Shown: positions 35,518 through 46,872 of the stretch, piece by piece
Position numbering within the stretch: position 1 is the first letter of the stretch
Layout of the letters: each line of letters begins with the position of its first letter
NCBI RefSeq assembly: GCF_003672135.1
Contig: NC_039513.1
Coordinates: 1,860,833-1,924,832, forward strand
From: Ooceraea biroi
Lineage: Eukaryota > Arthropoda > Insecta > Hymenoptera > Formicidae
Reading direction: 5' to 3'
Length of the DNA stretch: 64,000 nt
Position numbers and translations under genes: made by a program
Notes under the pieces: model-generated
Database searches by the model: none
What the model was told of the DNA's origin: nothing
Seen by the model: the letters and a program-made list of their open reading frames with translations, nothing else

Positions 35518-36595
35518 TTAATTGACAAATTCTTAAATTGCGCAAGACTGGCAAAGTGTCAGATGGTCGGACAATATTTTTGTGCATTAGATGCAATGAT
35601 TATTTAGGAATCTATTTTTCAACCACGCGCCAACAATTTCGTCAGACTTAAAAACGCAGCCATTTTCCATATTCCATATAAACCTAGTAATAAATAGTGT
35701 TCGTCCGAACGCGGGCGACGGTATCTTCGACCGAGGCACGATACACGCGGAGCGAAACGAAATAGGAGCCGGAACGTTCCGACCAGAACGACGAGCGAAA
35801 CGAGACGGTACGGAAAAGAATCAGGGAACACGGAGGATAGGGTTTAAAAAATGGACTGTATTTCGTATTGAAAACAAATATGTGCGGAACAAACTCTGAA
35901 TATTAAATTAAGACCCAATATTCGAGAGATTTCAAATGTAAGAAACCGGAATCGCGGCGTCGAGCGTTAGACGCGGATCGGAAATCTTCTGGAGATCGGC
36001 CGACCGATCTCGCGAGACGGAGATCTTGAACACGTCGAACCGATATTTGTCACACCAAAGCGGACATCTTGAGAACGCGGAGTCGGAGATCTTGAATTCG
36101 CGGGGCGGAAATCTTCTCCGAGACTCGACACCGTTCTTTCGATCTTTCGATCCAAAACGCACTCGAATTTGAGTACTAGGGTCACTCGCGACGGACGTTG
36201 AGCGCGAACGAACACGATTTTATTATGAACTGTTCGGACACGTCTTACCGCTACGAGGGTCGGAAACGAAATCTTGTTCAGTCAAGCCGGACCGCAATTA
36301 CTCTTTTTTTTTAAACATTGGAAATGCGAAACAAAATAAATGGCAATTTTCGGTGTTATCTTGGCTGTTGCCAACGCAGATCGATCCAACGAAACCTAAG
36401 GTTTAGTGGATATGCTTCGCGAAACCTAAGGCTCCGTTTTAAAACGCCTTTCGTGAACAAGTAGGAATCATTAAATAATAATATTTCGTTGTGAAAAAAT
36501 GATTCCTAAATAATCATTGCATCTAATGCACAAAAATATTGTCCGACCATCTGACACTTTGCCAGTCTTGCGCAATTTAAGAATTTGTCAATTAA
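35518..36595. mobile_element. TIR element, 1078 bp, 95-bp termini
   Basis: TTAATTGACAAATTCTTAAA begins a 95-bp segment (35518-35612) that recurs in reverse complement at about 36501-36595 with almost no differences. The GC-richer interior (35700-36260) has no recognisable protein. A CGAAACCTAAGG direct repeat lies at 36390-36435. Confidence 0.8.
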
Positions 36596-38297
36596 TCTTA
36601 TCTACTTTAATATTACAATTTAATTCACGAAAAGTTTTAGATCTTTGCGTTACATCGAAAGCTATTTCGATATTTCAGAGATTTGAAAGGAAAAATCCTT
36701 AACTTCTTTCAATATTTCTTAAGGGAATGTGAACTTGGTAGCATTTGGTACAATTTAATTTTCATTTAATTGTTTCATGCGTTCTCGTATATTTGTTCTC
36801 GACTTTCGAAGAATATGGAAACGATTGCCGGTCGATCGAGCACGACAAGGCGATGTGGATTCTGTACAATAACGCATTTTTCGCATTAATTAGCGAATAT
36901 CACTTTCCTGTCGTAAGTTGGTTAGGAGTTCATCGGATACCAGCAATCCGCACCCCAACGTTCTAGAAGCATGCAGGATTATCAAAATTAAGTTGAGGAT
37001 ATGTAGGACACTCTCCCTTACTCCCAAGATGTATAAGCATACGTATGTAACTATTATTAACTTGGATTATTTATTGTAAGTAAATTGATAACATTGTCGA
37101 TAAGTAATATTACATGGCGGATCGCGTTGCTCTTTTGATCGGATATTATAATTTATGTAAATATCGACAAAGACGCACGGTGCTGGTTAAACTTTGTTGT
37201 GCCTTCGAACTTTCGTGTGTTCTCGTTGCCGGTAAACTATGCGGAAGTAGATAGGCAAGTTTCCGAGATACTTTCGCATTTGCGTAAACATAATTGTAAT
37301 TAGTTATAGCAATTGGCAACGTACTTTTTCTCATTATGCATGTGCACTCTTCTCTATTACGACGGTACAAAAAGGAAGTATATACTATTGTACATGCACA
37401 TGTGACTACATACTAAAAGAATAGTACAAAAGAAAAGTAGGTTGAGGCAGCGATTATTAATTTACGCATAAACGCGAAATTCTAATAATAAAATACTTTT
37501 CACATTTATACAATGCACATTATAATGTAATTACAAAATGTATATTACAATGTGAAAATTATTATTCAGGTTTAGCAAGTAGCTCTGATCCTCAAACGTG
37601 CCAAATCAATTTAGTAATTATCTCGATAAATGCTTTCCATCATCGTAATGTTAATGACGCTAATCAATTAAAGTTTATTAATGCATTATCATATGACGAT
37701 GCTTTAACGCACAAAGTATTTGTGACATTTTAATTGCATGTGATATAATGGCGCTCAGTGTTACTCGCCAATTAATATTCGCAGAGGTAATTAAAAACGA
37801 ATTTGATGTTCAACGAGTTCTCCAATTTTACGCATTAATTTGCTAATCGAGTCCTCGAAGGAAGGTGGATTGATAAAGTTGTCGTAGAAATTTTTGCCGT
37901 ATCTGCATTTCGTTAGTCAGAAATGATTTCCGAATGTCAGATCGCACCTCAGATTACAAATGCAATGTCACCGTATTATAACGCACCCTGTTTTTCTGAC
38001 GGTACTGCATTTTTCTTGGGAGTTTCGAACTCATGACAGGTGCGGCTTGCACGGAGCTTAAGTTACTTGGAGCTCGAGAGAAGTTAAAAAATTAATAATT
38101 TGGTTGAATAACTTTCACAAACACCGCAGTGTAATTTACATATATATTAATACCTAACCGAGTGTGAGATTAAATTATGACATCGAAATGCAAATTTTAA
38201 CACAATTTCTAGTCACGCGTACCATTAAAAAGTATGCTTCTAACGCTCTCTGATTCTAGAGAATTTTAAACCGTTGTCGTCTGTGTACCGTTAATTT
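36596..38297. other. AT-rich sequence, no gene seen
   Basis: No convincing coding, RNA or repeat structure recognised by eye. This is the most unique-looking stretch of the window and could hold host regulatory DNA, but nothing shows it. Confidence 0.4.
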
Positions 38298-38690
38298 ATC
38301 AAGAGACACGGTAGTGTCTCGCGCCAAGTATACGCGCAGCGAGACCGCACCGTGACACTATTACGCGAAGCGACGCTTTCGCAGACACTCAGATTATTAG
38401 ATCTCAATAACCGCTGAACGGATGAACTTTTAAGTAGGCTCAATGGATAGCTTGGGGTCAAATTATATACTAAGTGTTTTTATTTGTCTTGTACGTGCCC
38501 TACGAGCGGAGATATGGCGATGCAAAGTCTGAAATTGGAAAATTTCATTTAAGAAACGTCGTCATCGTCGTCAAATGTACAGTCCGTTCTTTTTCGTCGA
38601 GATGGCAGCAGCTCCGTTTATACCGACCGGCGGAGATGCTGTTGGTATATCCGTGTGACTCACCATAACGATCATATGTAGAGGCTCTAC
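38298..38690 (+). repeat. TCAAGAGACACGG repeat, copy 3
   Basis: Same motif order as the 17.9 and 18.7 kb copies, including CTTGGGGTCAAATTATATAC and the GATGGCAGCAG segment. It is followed by one unit of the GATATCGCGAATC tandem repeat (38701-38792) that the Polinton interrupted. Confidence 0.7.
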
Positions 38691-38786
38691 ATTAGAATTG
38701 AGATATCGCGAATCTGATTGCGCTGACTTTTTGACAATCGTTTGTAGTTTTGTTTTGTTTGTAGTTGAACTGTTCAAAAGGTATTA

Positions 38787-38792
38787 ATTAAC
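38787..38792. repeat. Polinton target-site duplication, left (ATTAAC)
   Basis: Six bases immediately before the element's AGTATGTTAGG start; identical to 61144-61149. Polintons make 6-bp duplications. Confidence 0.9.
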
Positions 38793-39257
38793 AGTATGTT
38801 AGGGGGGTTGATTCTAACCCAGGGATCTGAGGGGGGCTGAGTCAGCGGGGGGAGGGGGGGTACGACGTCACACGGTGAGGAGGTCGCGGGGAGGGGGGAG
38901 AACTGCTGACCTAACCCACACGCGACAGTATTTGCTGGCCCAACCCGCGGGAGGGGGTTTCGCGGACCTAACCCGCGGAGGGGGGAGGGAGGACCGTGAC
39001 CACCTAACCTAACCAAGGGGGTTTTCGCGGACCCAACCCGCAGGGATCGTGACAGTTTTGTGCTGACCCAACTCGCGGGGAGGGGCGAGGGGGAAGATGC
39101 ACGGCACGTGCGCGATGTAAGAGAAACCCCCATTGTGCGCAACGTGCGATGTAACAGTTAGCATTTTGTCAACGAACCGATGTCGCGGTTCGCACGTGCG
39201 CGACGTAACCGATACCCTCTTCGCTGTACACGTGTTTCGCGGTGATAAGACGCGAGC
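38793..39257. repeat. Polinton left terminal inverted repeat
   Basis: G-rich; contains AGGGATCTGAGGGGGG, several GGAGGGGG runs and GACCTAACCCGCGG words. It ends near GTAACCGATACCCTCTTCGC. Aligns in reverse with 60540-61143 with several indels. Confidence 0.85.
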
Positions 39258-39685
39258 GCCGACGTCCGGCTGCTATGAAATCGGATGAGTGGATGTTAAA
39301 GTATGATTAAAGATGACACGTTCGCGGCGAAAAAAATGCATGCGGAGAATATTCCACAACGCGAGCGCCGACGTCCGGCTGCTACGAAAAATGCACTGAT
39401 TGCGCAATTCGACGTCTCAGGTTCAAGTGGACTGCTATGGGTTAGGCTCGTAAGTGTGCGCGAAGAAGAGGGAAGGGAGGGGTGGGGGTTAAATGTATAT
39501 TTAAAGAGAAGAGCGAATGTTACAAATATTAGTTGTTTAGTGGAACGAGCACGATTAGATCTGAAGAGAAGAATCTAGAAGGAACAATGTGGAGCAAGAG
39601 ACACATGGAGCAGAATTGCGATATAGCAGGGAGGAAGCGAAGCTAGTAAGTATATTTAGCAATTGATATAATAAGCAACGGTGTG
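39258..39685. other. Polinton leader region, no clear gene
   Basis: CGAGCGCCGACGTCCGGCTGC occurs twice (about 39250 and 39361), a local duplication. An open frame at 39303-39578 looks fortuitous. Confidence 0.4.
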
Positions 39686-40216
39686 ATGTCTAATATACCT
39701 ATAATATTTCTCCGCAGTGCTAATTCCACACCGGCCGTCACTTCCGAAGTGCGTGATACTGTAGCATCGCAATCACAACGCCGACGACAATGCGTTCGCA
39801 TCCTAGGAAGAAGGTACGCGCTGACAACGACGGAACACAAGTATTTGGAAGTTGGCATAAATGTGGGATATGGTCCGAGTCACATGGAGATTGCTGTGGG
39901 AGACAAACGTGGGAATGAATTGATCCTCGGAATGGAAACCTGGAAAGGTCTCGTGGAACATCAGCATTTAATCCAGGAATATTTTTCCAAAACTGATAAA
40001 CGACCCGTAGATCCCATATATATCGGGCCGCTAACTGTAGAATTTATTACGTTTAACGATACGAAGTGTGTTCGGTTCGAAGCAACAAACGTGCGATCAA
40101 TAATGATGGCATCGACACTAACAACTCTGTTTAATCTCGATAAATGTATCGATTACATGTACAATTGGTTAGTGAGCTGCACCGACCATGTAGATGACAA
40201 ACGAACAGTTCTGTAA
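39686..40216 (+). CDS. PC4-like single-stranded DNA-binding candidate
   Basis: 176 aa from the ATG at 39686. After a Ser/Arg-rich N-terminus, residues about 45-110 read HKYLEVGINVGYGPSHMEIAVG, then GNELILGMETWKGLVEHQHLIQEYF. The pattern is four beta strands then a helix with a Trp after a Leu-rich strand, as in the PC4/Sub1 single-strand-binding fold. It is the first gene from the left end and directly precedes the polymerase, so a role in coating replication intermediates is plausible inference. Frame intact. The fold call rests on pattern only; it may instead be an uncharacterised element-specific protein. Confidence 0.55.
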   Translation: MSNIPIIFLRSANSTPAVTSEVRDTVASQSQRRRQCVRILGRRYALTTTEHKYLEVGINVGYGPSHMEIAVGDKRGNELILGMETWKGLVEHQHLIQEYFSKTDKRPVDPIYIGPLTVEFITFNDTKCVRFEATNVRSIMMASTLTTLFNLDKCIDYMYNWLVSCTDHVDDKRTVL

Positions 40217-40328
40217 GATCGCGCGTTGCGTAGATAATCCTAATGACATAACCGTTGCCATACAAAACAGCGAATATTTCGATGACAAGGAACTTATCGA
40301 TTGTGAGTTATTGGCATTAGCCTTTTGA
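40194..40328 (+). CDS. small ORF, 44 aa, overlapping the previous gene
   Basis: ATG at 40194 in another frame overlaps the last 23 bases of the PC4-like gene and runs to TGA at 40328: MTNEQFCKIARCVDNP, then DDKELIDCELLALAF. Acidic, no known domain. Could be chance; the ATGA-like overlap hints at coupled translation or a C-terminal exon. Confidence 0.3.
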   Translation: MTNEQFCKIARCVDNPNDITVAIQNSEYFDDKELIDCELLALAF

Positions 40329-40798
40329 AATACGTTGTTAATATGTAACAAATATATGCAATAAAAAAACATTTACTCCTAAACGTTGTAGCGCACTTTT
40401 CTACAGTCCTCAGTTATTCGCATAGGTTAGATAAGTATCACAGAAGGTATCAAATGACGCGATCACATTTTTGTGTAGCCTCACGAAATAGTAGGTATAT
40501 CATCACATTGAGACACGTGCAACTTAAGCTGCAAAATATGCGAGCACATTCGATATAGCCTCGCAGGATATTTTAGATGCGGTAAGGCAAATTTTTCAAC
40601 ACGTGTGCATTAGAGTGAGACAAAAGATATAGGGTGGTAAATCATATAATAGGGAACGATATGAAATAGCATATCAGTATACGTGTCAGAAGTGCCGCTG
40701 TTACATCGGTCACGTTGAAGGAGTGGAAAGGCGAAAAAATGGAGAACCTCACTTAACTAGAACAGAACATTGTGGCACAATCATCGCGTGTATCAAAC

Positions 40799-43700
40799 AT
40801 GGGTGAATATTTCGCATGGACACAACAGTGTGATGACCTTATCGAGCAATTGGAAGAACGCAGTCGCGACGCCAAGCAGCTGCGACTCTCTATCGGAAAC
40901 AAACAGTCCTTAGTAGCTCGAATCGCGCGGCTCGAGGAACTGAAGAAGCGATTAGAAAGACGCTTTATCCATATTGGTGGCGAGTATGCAGGGTGGAATA
41001 ACGGTTTCGAAGAACTCTCTTGGCGAGAGATAGAGACCGCGTTCGAGAGCCGCATTTTAACCGGTGCTGTGATAAATTCCGGCTATATCGAACCACGGCG
41101 ATTTCTGGAAGACGCTAGCATCATAGTGCTCGATCATGTGCAAAAGGTAATAAATGAACATGACAGTGTGAAATTGAATACCGTGTTCAATGGCGAGTTT
41201 GTGGCGGGTGAGAAGACCGCCAATAAAAGTATCAATACGCGAAACCGAGAACTCTTTCGTACGTCCAATCTGAAAGAGTGGTTTGCACGATACGTTATCG
41301 AACCCACCTTGGCGTCTCTTGAAGAATTCCAGGAACGCGACAGTGGATGGGCGTTGTCGCGTATACTGGACTTGACGGTTAACGTTAACAAATATAACCC
41401 TATGCACGCGGGATGTCACGTCAAATTGCCGAAGAAAATTATGGCGAAGAAAGCAGTGGTAAACGTGCAAAGTAACGATGTCGCATGTTTTGCATGGTCA
41501 GTGGTTGCCGCTCTGTACCCAGGAAAAAGATATGTAGAGCGGCAATCATCGTACCCCCATTATACCACAGTACTCAATCTCCAAGGCATAGAATTTCCCA
41601 TGACATTGAAGCAAGTCAACAAGTTTGAAGAGCTCAACAATGTCTCAATCAACATATACTATATGAATGAATGTCAGAAACAAAAAAATGAAAAAGAAGG
41701 ATCATTAAGTATCGTTCCACTGCGTTTCACCGATGATAAGAAGGCCCGGCACATCAATCTACTGTACGTGCCACAAGATAATAGCTTGGGCCACTTCACG
41801 TGGATCAAGAACCTGTCTCGGCTAGTTGGCATCCAACTTAGCAGCAATAAACGAAAAAAATATATTTGCGATCGGTAAGTACGTTGTATTATAATAAAAT
41901 ACGCTGTCTTTGACCAGAAGTAATAGATCTCTCATTCATGCAGGTGTCTGCACTACTTCTCCTCCAACGGGAGATTGAAGGCCTACTCCGTAGATTGCAC
42001 AAAACTAAACGATTGTGTCATCGTTTTACCGAACGAGGACGACAAGTGGCTGTGTTTCGGCAACCACAGCAGGAAAGAGCGGATGCCGTTCGTCGTATAC
42101 GCCGACTTGGAGTGTGCATTGGAGAAGAGAGGAGCGGAAAAATCCGGCACATACCCATATCACCATCACAAGGCATATAGTGCTGCGTACTACGTGCGGT
42201 GTTCATACGACAACTCATTATCCGCGTATCGATATCGTCGCGGCACCGACTGCATTTCGTGGTTTGTCGAAGAACTGAAAGCTCTAGCATTTCGCGTAAA
42301 AGCAATTCTAACCGCTAATGTGCCCATGGAAAATCTAACGAGAGAACAGGAAGTAGCATACCATAGCGCGACGCACTGTCATATCTGCGAAGAGCCATTC
42401 GCGCAAAATGAGACGCGAGTACGCGATCATTGCCATCTGACCGGTCGGTACAGAGGTCCTGCGCATTCAAATTGTAATCTAAATTATAAAGAGTCCTATA
42501 CTATTCCGATAGTATTTCACAATTTATCCGGCTACGATTCACATTTTATAATCAAAGAATTGGCTAGTAATTTCAAGGGCACAATTGCGCTACTACCGAT
42601 TACAAAAGAAAAGTACATTTCGTTTACCAAAAATGTTAACGAGGCAGATACAGTATTTCGGAACCACGTAAAATTGCGCTTTATTGATTCGTTACGATTT
42701 TTGAGTAGTAGTCTGGATAAATTGGCATCGTTTCTCAGCAAAGACAAACTCAAAATTTTACGATCAGAATTCTCTAATTTATCAATCGAGGATTTCGACC
42801 TATTGACACGAAAAGGCGTCTTCCCGTACGAGTACATAGATTGTGCCGAAAAGTTGCAAGATACCCGCTTACCACCGCGAGAATCATTCTACAGTTCCTT
42901 AACGGGTGACACGATATCCGAGAGCGATTACGCGCACGCCGAGAACATCTGGCAGCGGTTCGCCATTCAAACGTTAGGCGAATACAGCGACTTGTATTTG
43001 AAAACCGACGTGTTATTATTGGCCGACATTTTTGAAAATTTTCGCGACAGTTGTATCACGAGTTATGGTCTCGATGCGGCATATTACTATACGCTACCGG
43101 GCTTCACGTGGGACGCGATGCTCAAGCATACGCGTATAAATTTCGAACTGCTCACCGATATCGATATGGTTATGTTCATAGAACGCGGCATACGCGGCGG
43201 CCTAAGTCAGTGTTCAAACAGGTACGCCCGTGCCAACAATAAATACATGGAGTCGTACGATCCATCGAAACCATCGTCGTACTTTGACGTTAATAATTTA
43301 TACGGTTGGGCAATGTCTCAACCTCTGCCCTATGCAGATTTTCAATGGGTCGACGACGTCTCGGACTTCGACGTGAACGTTATCGTTCCTGATTCGTCCA
43401 CCGGTTACATTCTCGAGGTCGATCTCGAATATCCACAGCATCTGCATGATGCGCACACTGACCTACCATTCTGTCCGACGCGCGATAAGCCGCCGGGCAA
43501 GCGCCAGAACAAGTTGCTCGCAACGTTATATGATAAGGAACGTTACGTGATACACTATCGCAACCTGCAGCAGTGTACGCGTCACGGTCTGCGGATAATA
43601 AAAATTCATCGCGTATTACAATTCGCGCAATCCGCATGGCTTCGTAGGTATATTGAACTCAATACACAATTTCGAATGCGTGCGACCAACGATTTCGAAA

Positions 43701-44692
43701 AAAATTTGTACAAATTGATGAACAACGCGGTATTTGGAAAAACTATGGAAAATGTACGCAATCATATGGATGTAAAGCTTGTAACGAAATGGAACGGAAG
43801 GTACGGTGCAGAGGCACTGATCGCTAAACCAAATTTCCATAGCCGGAGCGTCTTTTCGGAAAACCTGGTCGCGATTGAACTGCGCAAACTCCAGGTGAAA
43901 TTCAACAAACCAATCTACGTGGGTATGTGCATACTCGACATATCCAAGACGTGTTTGTACGAATTTCATCACGCGTATATGGTACCTCTTTATCGCGAAA
44001 AATGCAAGATCATGTACACGGATACGGATAGTTTAATTTACCATATCGAATGCGACGACGTGTACGAGCAAATGAAACATGATGTTGCGAGATTCGATAC
44101 GAGCGATTACGAGGTCAATAATGCGTATGGAATGCCACTCGCAACTAAAAAGGTACCCGGTTTGATGAAGGACGAAAACAACGGCGCGATAATGACAGAG
44201 TTCGTCGGGCTTAGAGCGAAGATGTACGCTGTGAGAGTGGCCGGTAGGAAAGACACCAAAAAAGTGAAAGGTGTCAAGAGTAATGTCGTATCGAAAGCGA
44301 TAACATTTGAAGACTACACGCGGTGTCTGAAAGATCATACGGAAGTGACGCGACGCCAATCATGCATAAGATCAAAATTGCATGAGGTGTACACTGTGTC
44401 AGAGCCGAAAATCGCTCTAAGTCCGTACGACGATAAAGGTGCATTTTCACGAGCCGCTGAAACTGATCGTTTGAGCGACAAAAAGAATCACGTGACTTTT
44501 GTCGCCGAACTATATAGCGGTAACTTCTGTACAGGGTGGGGAAAAATTATTGGTCAAGCTTTCGCCAGTCGATTCTACTCGTCGAGATCGCCAACATTGT
44601 ATCATAAACATGGTGCCGCAAAATTAACTTTCAAGGTCATTTTCAATGTCAAATTTTTTTATTGGCTTAGTCGATTCTACTCGTCGAGCTGA
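40799..44692 (+). pseudogene. polB: protein-primed DNA polymerase B (DNA_pol_B_2), spliced, 3' end broken by a transposon
   Basis: Exon 1 40799-41874, intron with GTAAGT donor and CATGCAG acceptor, exon 2 from 41944; the join is in phase. The N-terminal part has CFAWSVVAAL and GHFTWIKNLSRLV (perhaps a remnant cysteine-protease-like fold) and a CDRC zinc motif at the splice. The polymerase follows: Exo I YADLE (about 42.1 kb), CHICEEPF with DHCHLTGRYRG (42.38-42.49 kb, endonuclease-VII-like zinc/HNH), Exo II SGYDSHF, Exo III YLKTDVLLLADIF (43.0 kb), motif A DVNNLYGWAM (43.29 kb), motif B KLMNNAVFGK (43.72 kb), motif C YTDTDS (44.02 kb). All catalytic motifs are intact. The end is lost: from 44532 the frame reads a transposon terminus. 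Copies the element from a protein primer; first of the replication genes. Confidence 0.9.
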
Positions 44693-46772
44693 ATAAAAGT
44701 CTCAAAGGGACTATATGCCGGAAATCAATATTTCATAGAGAAATCTTCGTTTGAAGTTTTTAGAAGCCAAAACATTTCGTAAAATTAATTGTGATGAATG
44801 TAAAATCTGCTTAATCTTAACGCTACCCAGGAACAACGAAGTGGGCGTGGTAGATTTTTGTTCCCTTCGGGTTATCTTGGTACCCAGTAACATTTCAACG
44901 GCTGTTGGTTCCTTAAAGCAACGGTCATTTGCCTCGGAGAGGAATAATATATCGCTCCATAAGACATTCGTTACTTGTGCTTAAGAAGCTTTCCATCCAT
45001 ATCCAGACCTTTTTCGTGATTATTAGAAGACCGCCGCTGATCTTGAATCAATTTTCAGTATAAAATTTAAAAAAATTGTTTTAATTTTTTACCAAATTTT
45101 TTCTAAGAATAACGTTGCTGTAGCATGCCTCGACGTGGTGGTCGTGATCGGGCGCTTCGGGATGGGCGTGACCAACGTCTAATGCTTCGAGCAATTGATC
45201 ATGCTCATGGTAATTACACACAAGCACGAGCTCTTTATGCTAGTTGGTTGCGACGCCAAGCTAATGGCAGACCATTACGTCCAGGGTCCGTGCCTGATCG
45301 TCGAGAATTTCAACGACTCGATGAACGATTACATGATCAGGAGCAAATGAATTTTGCAGGTGCTAGCCACCGTAGGGCAGGTCGTCCTCGTGTGTCTTGG
45401 AGAATTGAGGAACATGTGATTGCTCTAGTTCGAACTTATCCTGTCATGGGATCACGACGCATAGGCGCGCGAGTAGGGGTTGATCATAAAACAGTCTTGC
45501 GCATTCTCCGTGAGGAAGGCCTACGACCCTACAAAGTGCAGGTAGTGCATGAGTTACGACCTGGTGATCGCACAGCTCGTCTTCGTTTTTGTCGGTGGAT
45601 GCTTCGTAAGATCCGAAGATATCGGCACTTTCTGAAAAATATAGTGTTCACTGATGAATCCAGTTTTTCCAGCACTTCCATTTTGAACCGGCAAAATGTT
45701 CGCATCTGGCGCAGACGCAATCCACACGCAATGGTCCAAAGAGTTCAGCAGGGCCGTTTTTCAGTCAATGTTTGGGCAGGGATACTCGGGAATGATTATA
45801 TTGCTCCTGTGTTTCTCTCAAACCGATTGTCAAGCGTTGAGTATTTGCGGTTTCTACGTCATACTCTCCTGAATCGACTGCGACGTATGGTTCCGAGGAA
45901 TGCCCGTAATCGAATTTTTTTATGCATGACGGTGCTCCACCGTATTTCGGCAGGCAAGTCCGCGCTTTTTTACAACGAGTTTTTGGAACTCGATGGATCG
46001 GTCGTAATCCTATGCCACACTTATGGCCCGCCCGTTCACCTGACCTGAACCCTCTGGACTTTTATTTTTGGGGAGCTCTGAAAGCCAGTGTTTATGGGTC
46101 AAGCAGGGCTTTAAGGACAGCTCAGGATTTACAAGATCGCATTGAAGAGGCGGTTGCTACTTTAGCACGAAATCGAGCTGTGCTCCGTAGAGTGCGAGAT
46201 AATTTGGTGGAGAGACTCCAAGCTTGCATTGATAACGGTGGTGGTCACATTGAAGCTGGCAGACAAGCACAACTGCTCAGAGCTATTGGGGCCGATGGGT
46301 CAGTTCTGTTTGTTCGTAGGTAGCGTCGACGACGATAAAGTGAGAGGCAAGGGGAACTCACTGTAATCAAGTCACCCCGAGGTGAGAGGCGAGGGGAACT
46401 CACTGTAATCAAGTCACCCCGAAGGGAACAGAAATCTACCACGTCCACGTCGTTGTTCCTGGGTAGCGCTAAGAGTAGATTAAGCAGATTTTTGACCTTG
46501 AAAACGAATTTTTCAGGGTCATTTTTGGGGGGTGATTTTCGCTAATCATGATCAGGATATTCAGAACATGATTTTAAGAACTTTATAAGCATCAGATTTA
46601 TTTTCTGACTTCATAAAAATCGATTTTTTTGAAATTTCAGGCAAAAAAACTTCAAACGAAGATTTCTCTATGAAATATTGATTTCCGGCATATGGTCCCT
46701 TTGAGACTTTTGTTCAGCTCGACGAGTAGAATCGACTGGCGAAAGCTTGACCAATAATTTTTCCCCACCCTG
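44532..46772 (+). mobile_element. Tc1/IS630-type transposon inserted in the polB tail
   Basis: Ends CAGGGTGGGGAAAAATTATT and the complement AATAATTTTTCCCCACCCTG are flanked by TA (44530-44531, 46773-46774). Inverted termini extend about 350 bp (to TAGCGCTAAGAG-type sequence at about 44820 and 46465). The left copy carries a 100-bp internal insertion duplicating GTCGATTCTACTCGTCGAG. A 38-bp tandem duplication (GTGAGAGGCAAGGGGAACTC) sits at 46341-46425. Confidence 0.9.
45125..46323 (+). pseudogene. Tc1/mariner-type (DDE_3) transposase, frameshifted once
   Basis: 45125-46048 encodes a DUF4817-like N-terminus (NYTQARALYASWLRRQANGRP), a helix-turn-helix (RRIGARVGVDHKTVLRILRE) and the first catalytic Asp (VFTDESSF). 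Reading continues from about 45922 in another frame with HDGAPPYF, WPARSPDLNPLDFYFWG (second and third acidic residues) and RRVRDNLVERLQACIDNGGGHIE, ending 46323. A single-base indel near 45.92 kb therefore splits an otherwise complete enzyme. Recently active by appearance. Confidence 0.85.
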
Positions 46773-46872
46773 TACATGAAAAAAAATAGGAGCGATAAAA
46801 TTGAAAGTTGAGCTACAGATTTCGCGTTTTTTATTTTATTAATAACTGTCAGTGTTATTAACCTGTGTAGTT

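Noticed and set aside
38774..39142. 122-residue Pro/Ser-rich minus-strand frame
   Set aside because: Lies wholly within the G-rich Polinton terminal repeat; low complexity.
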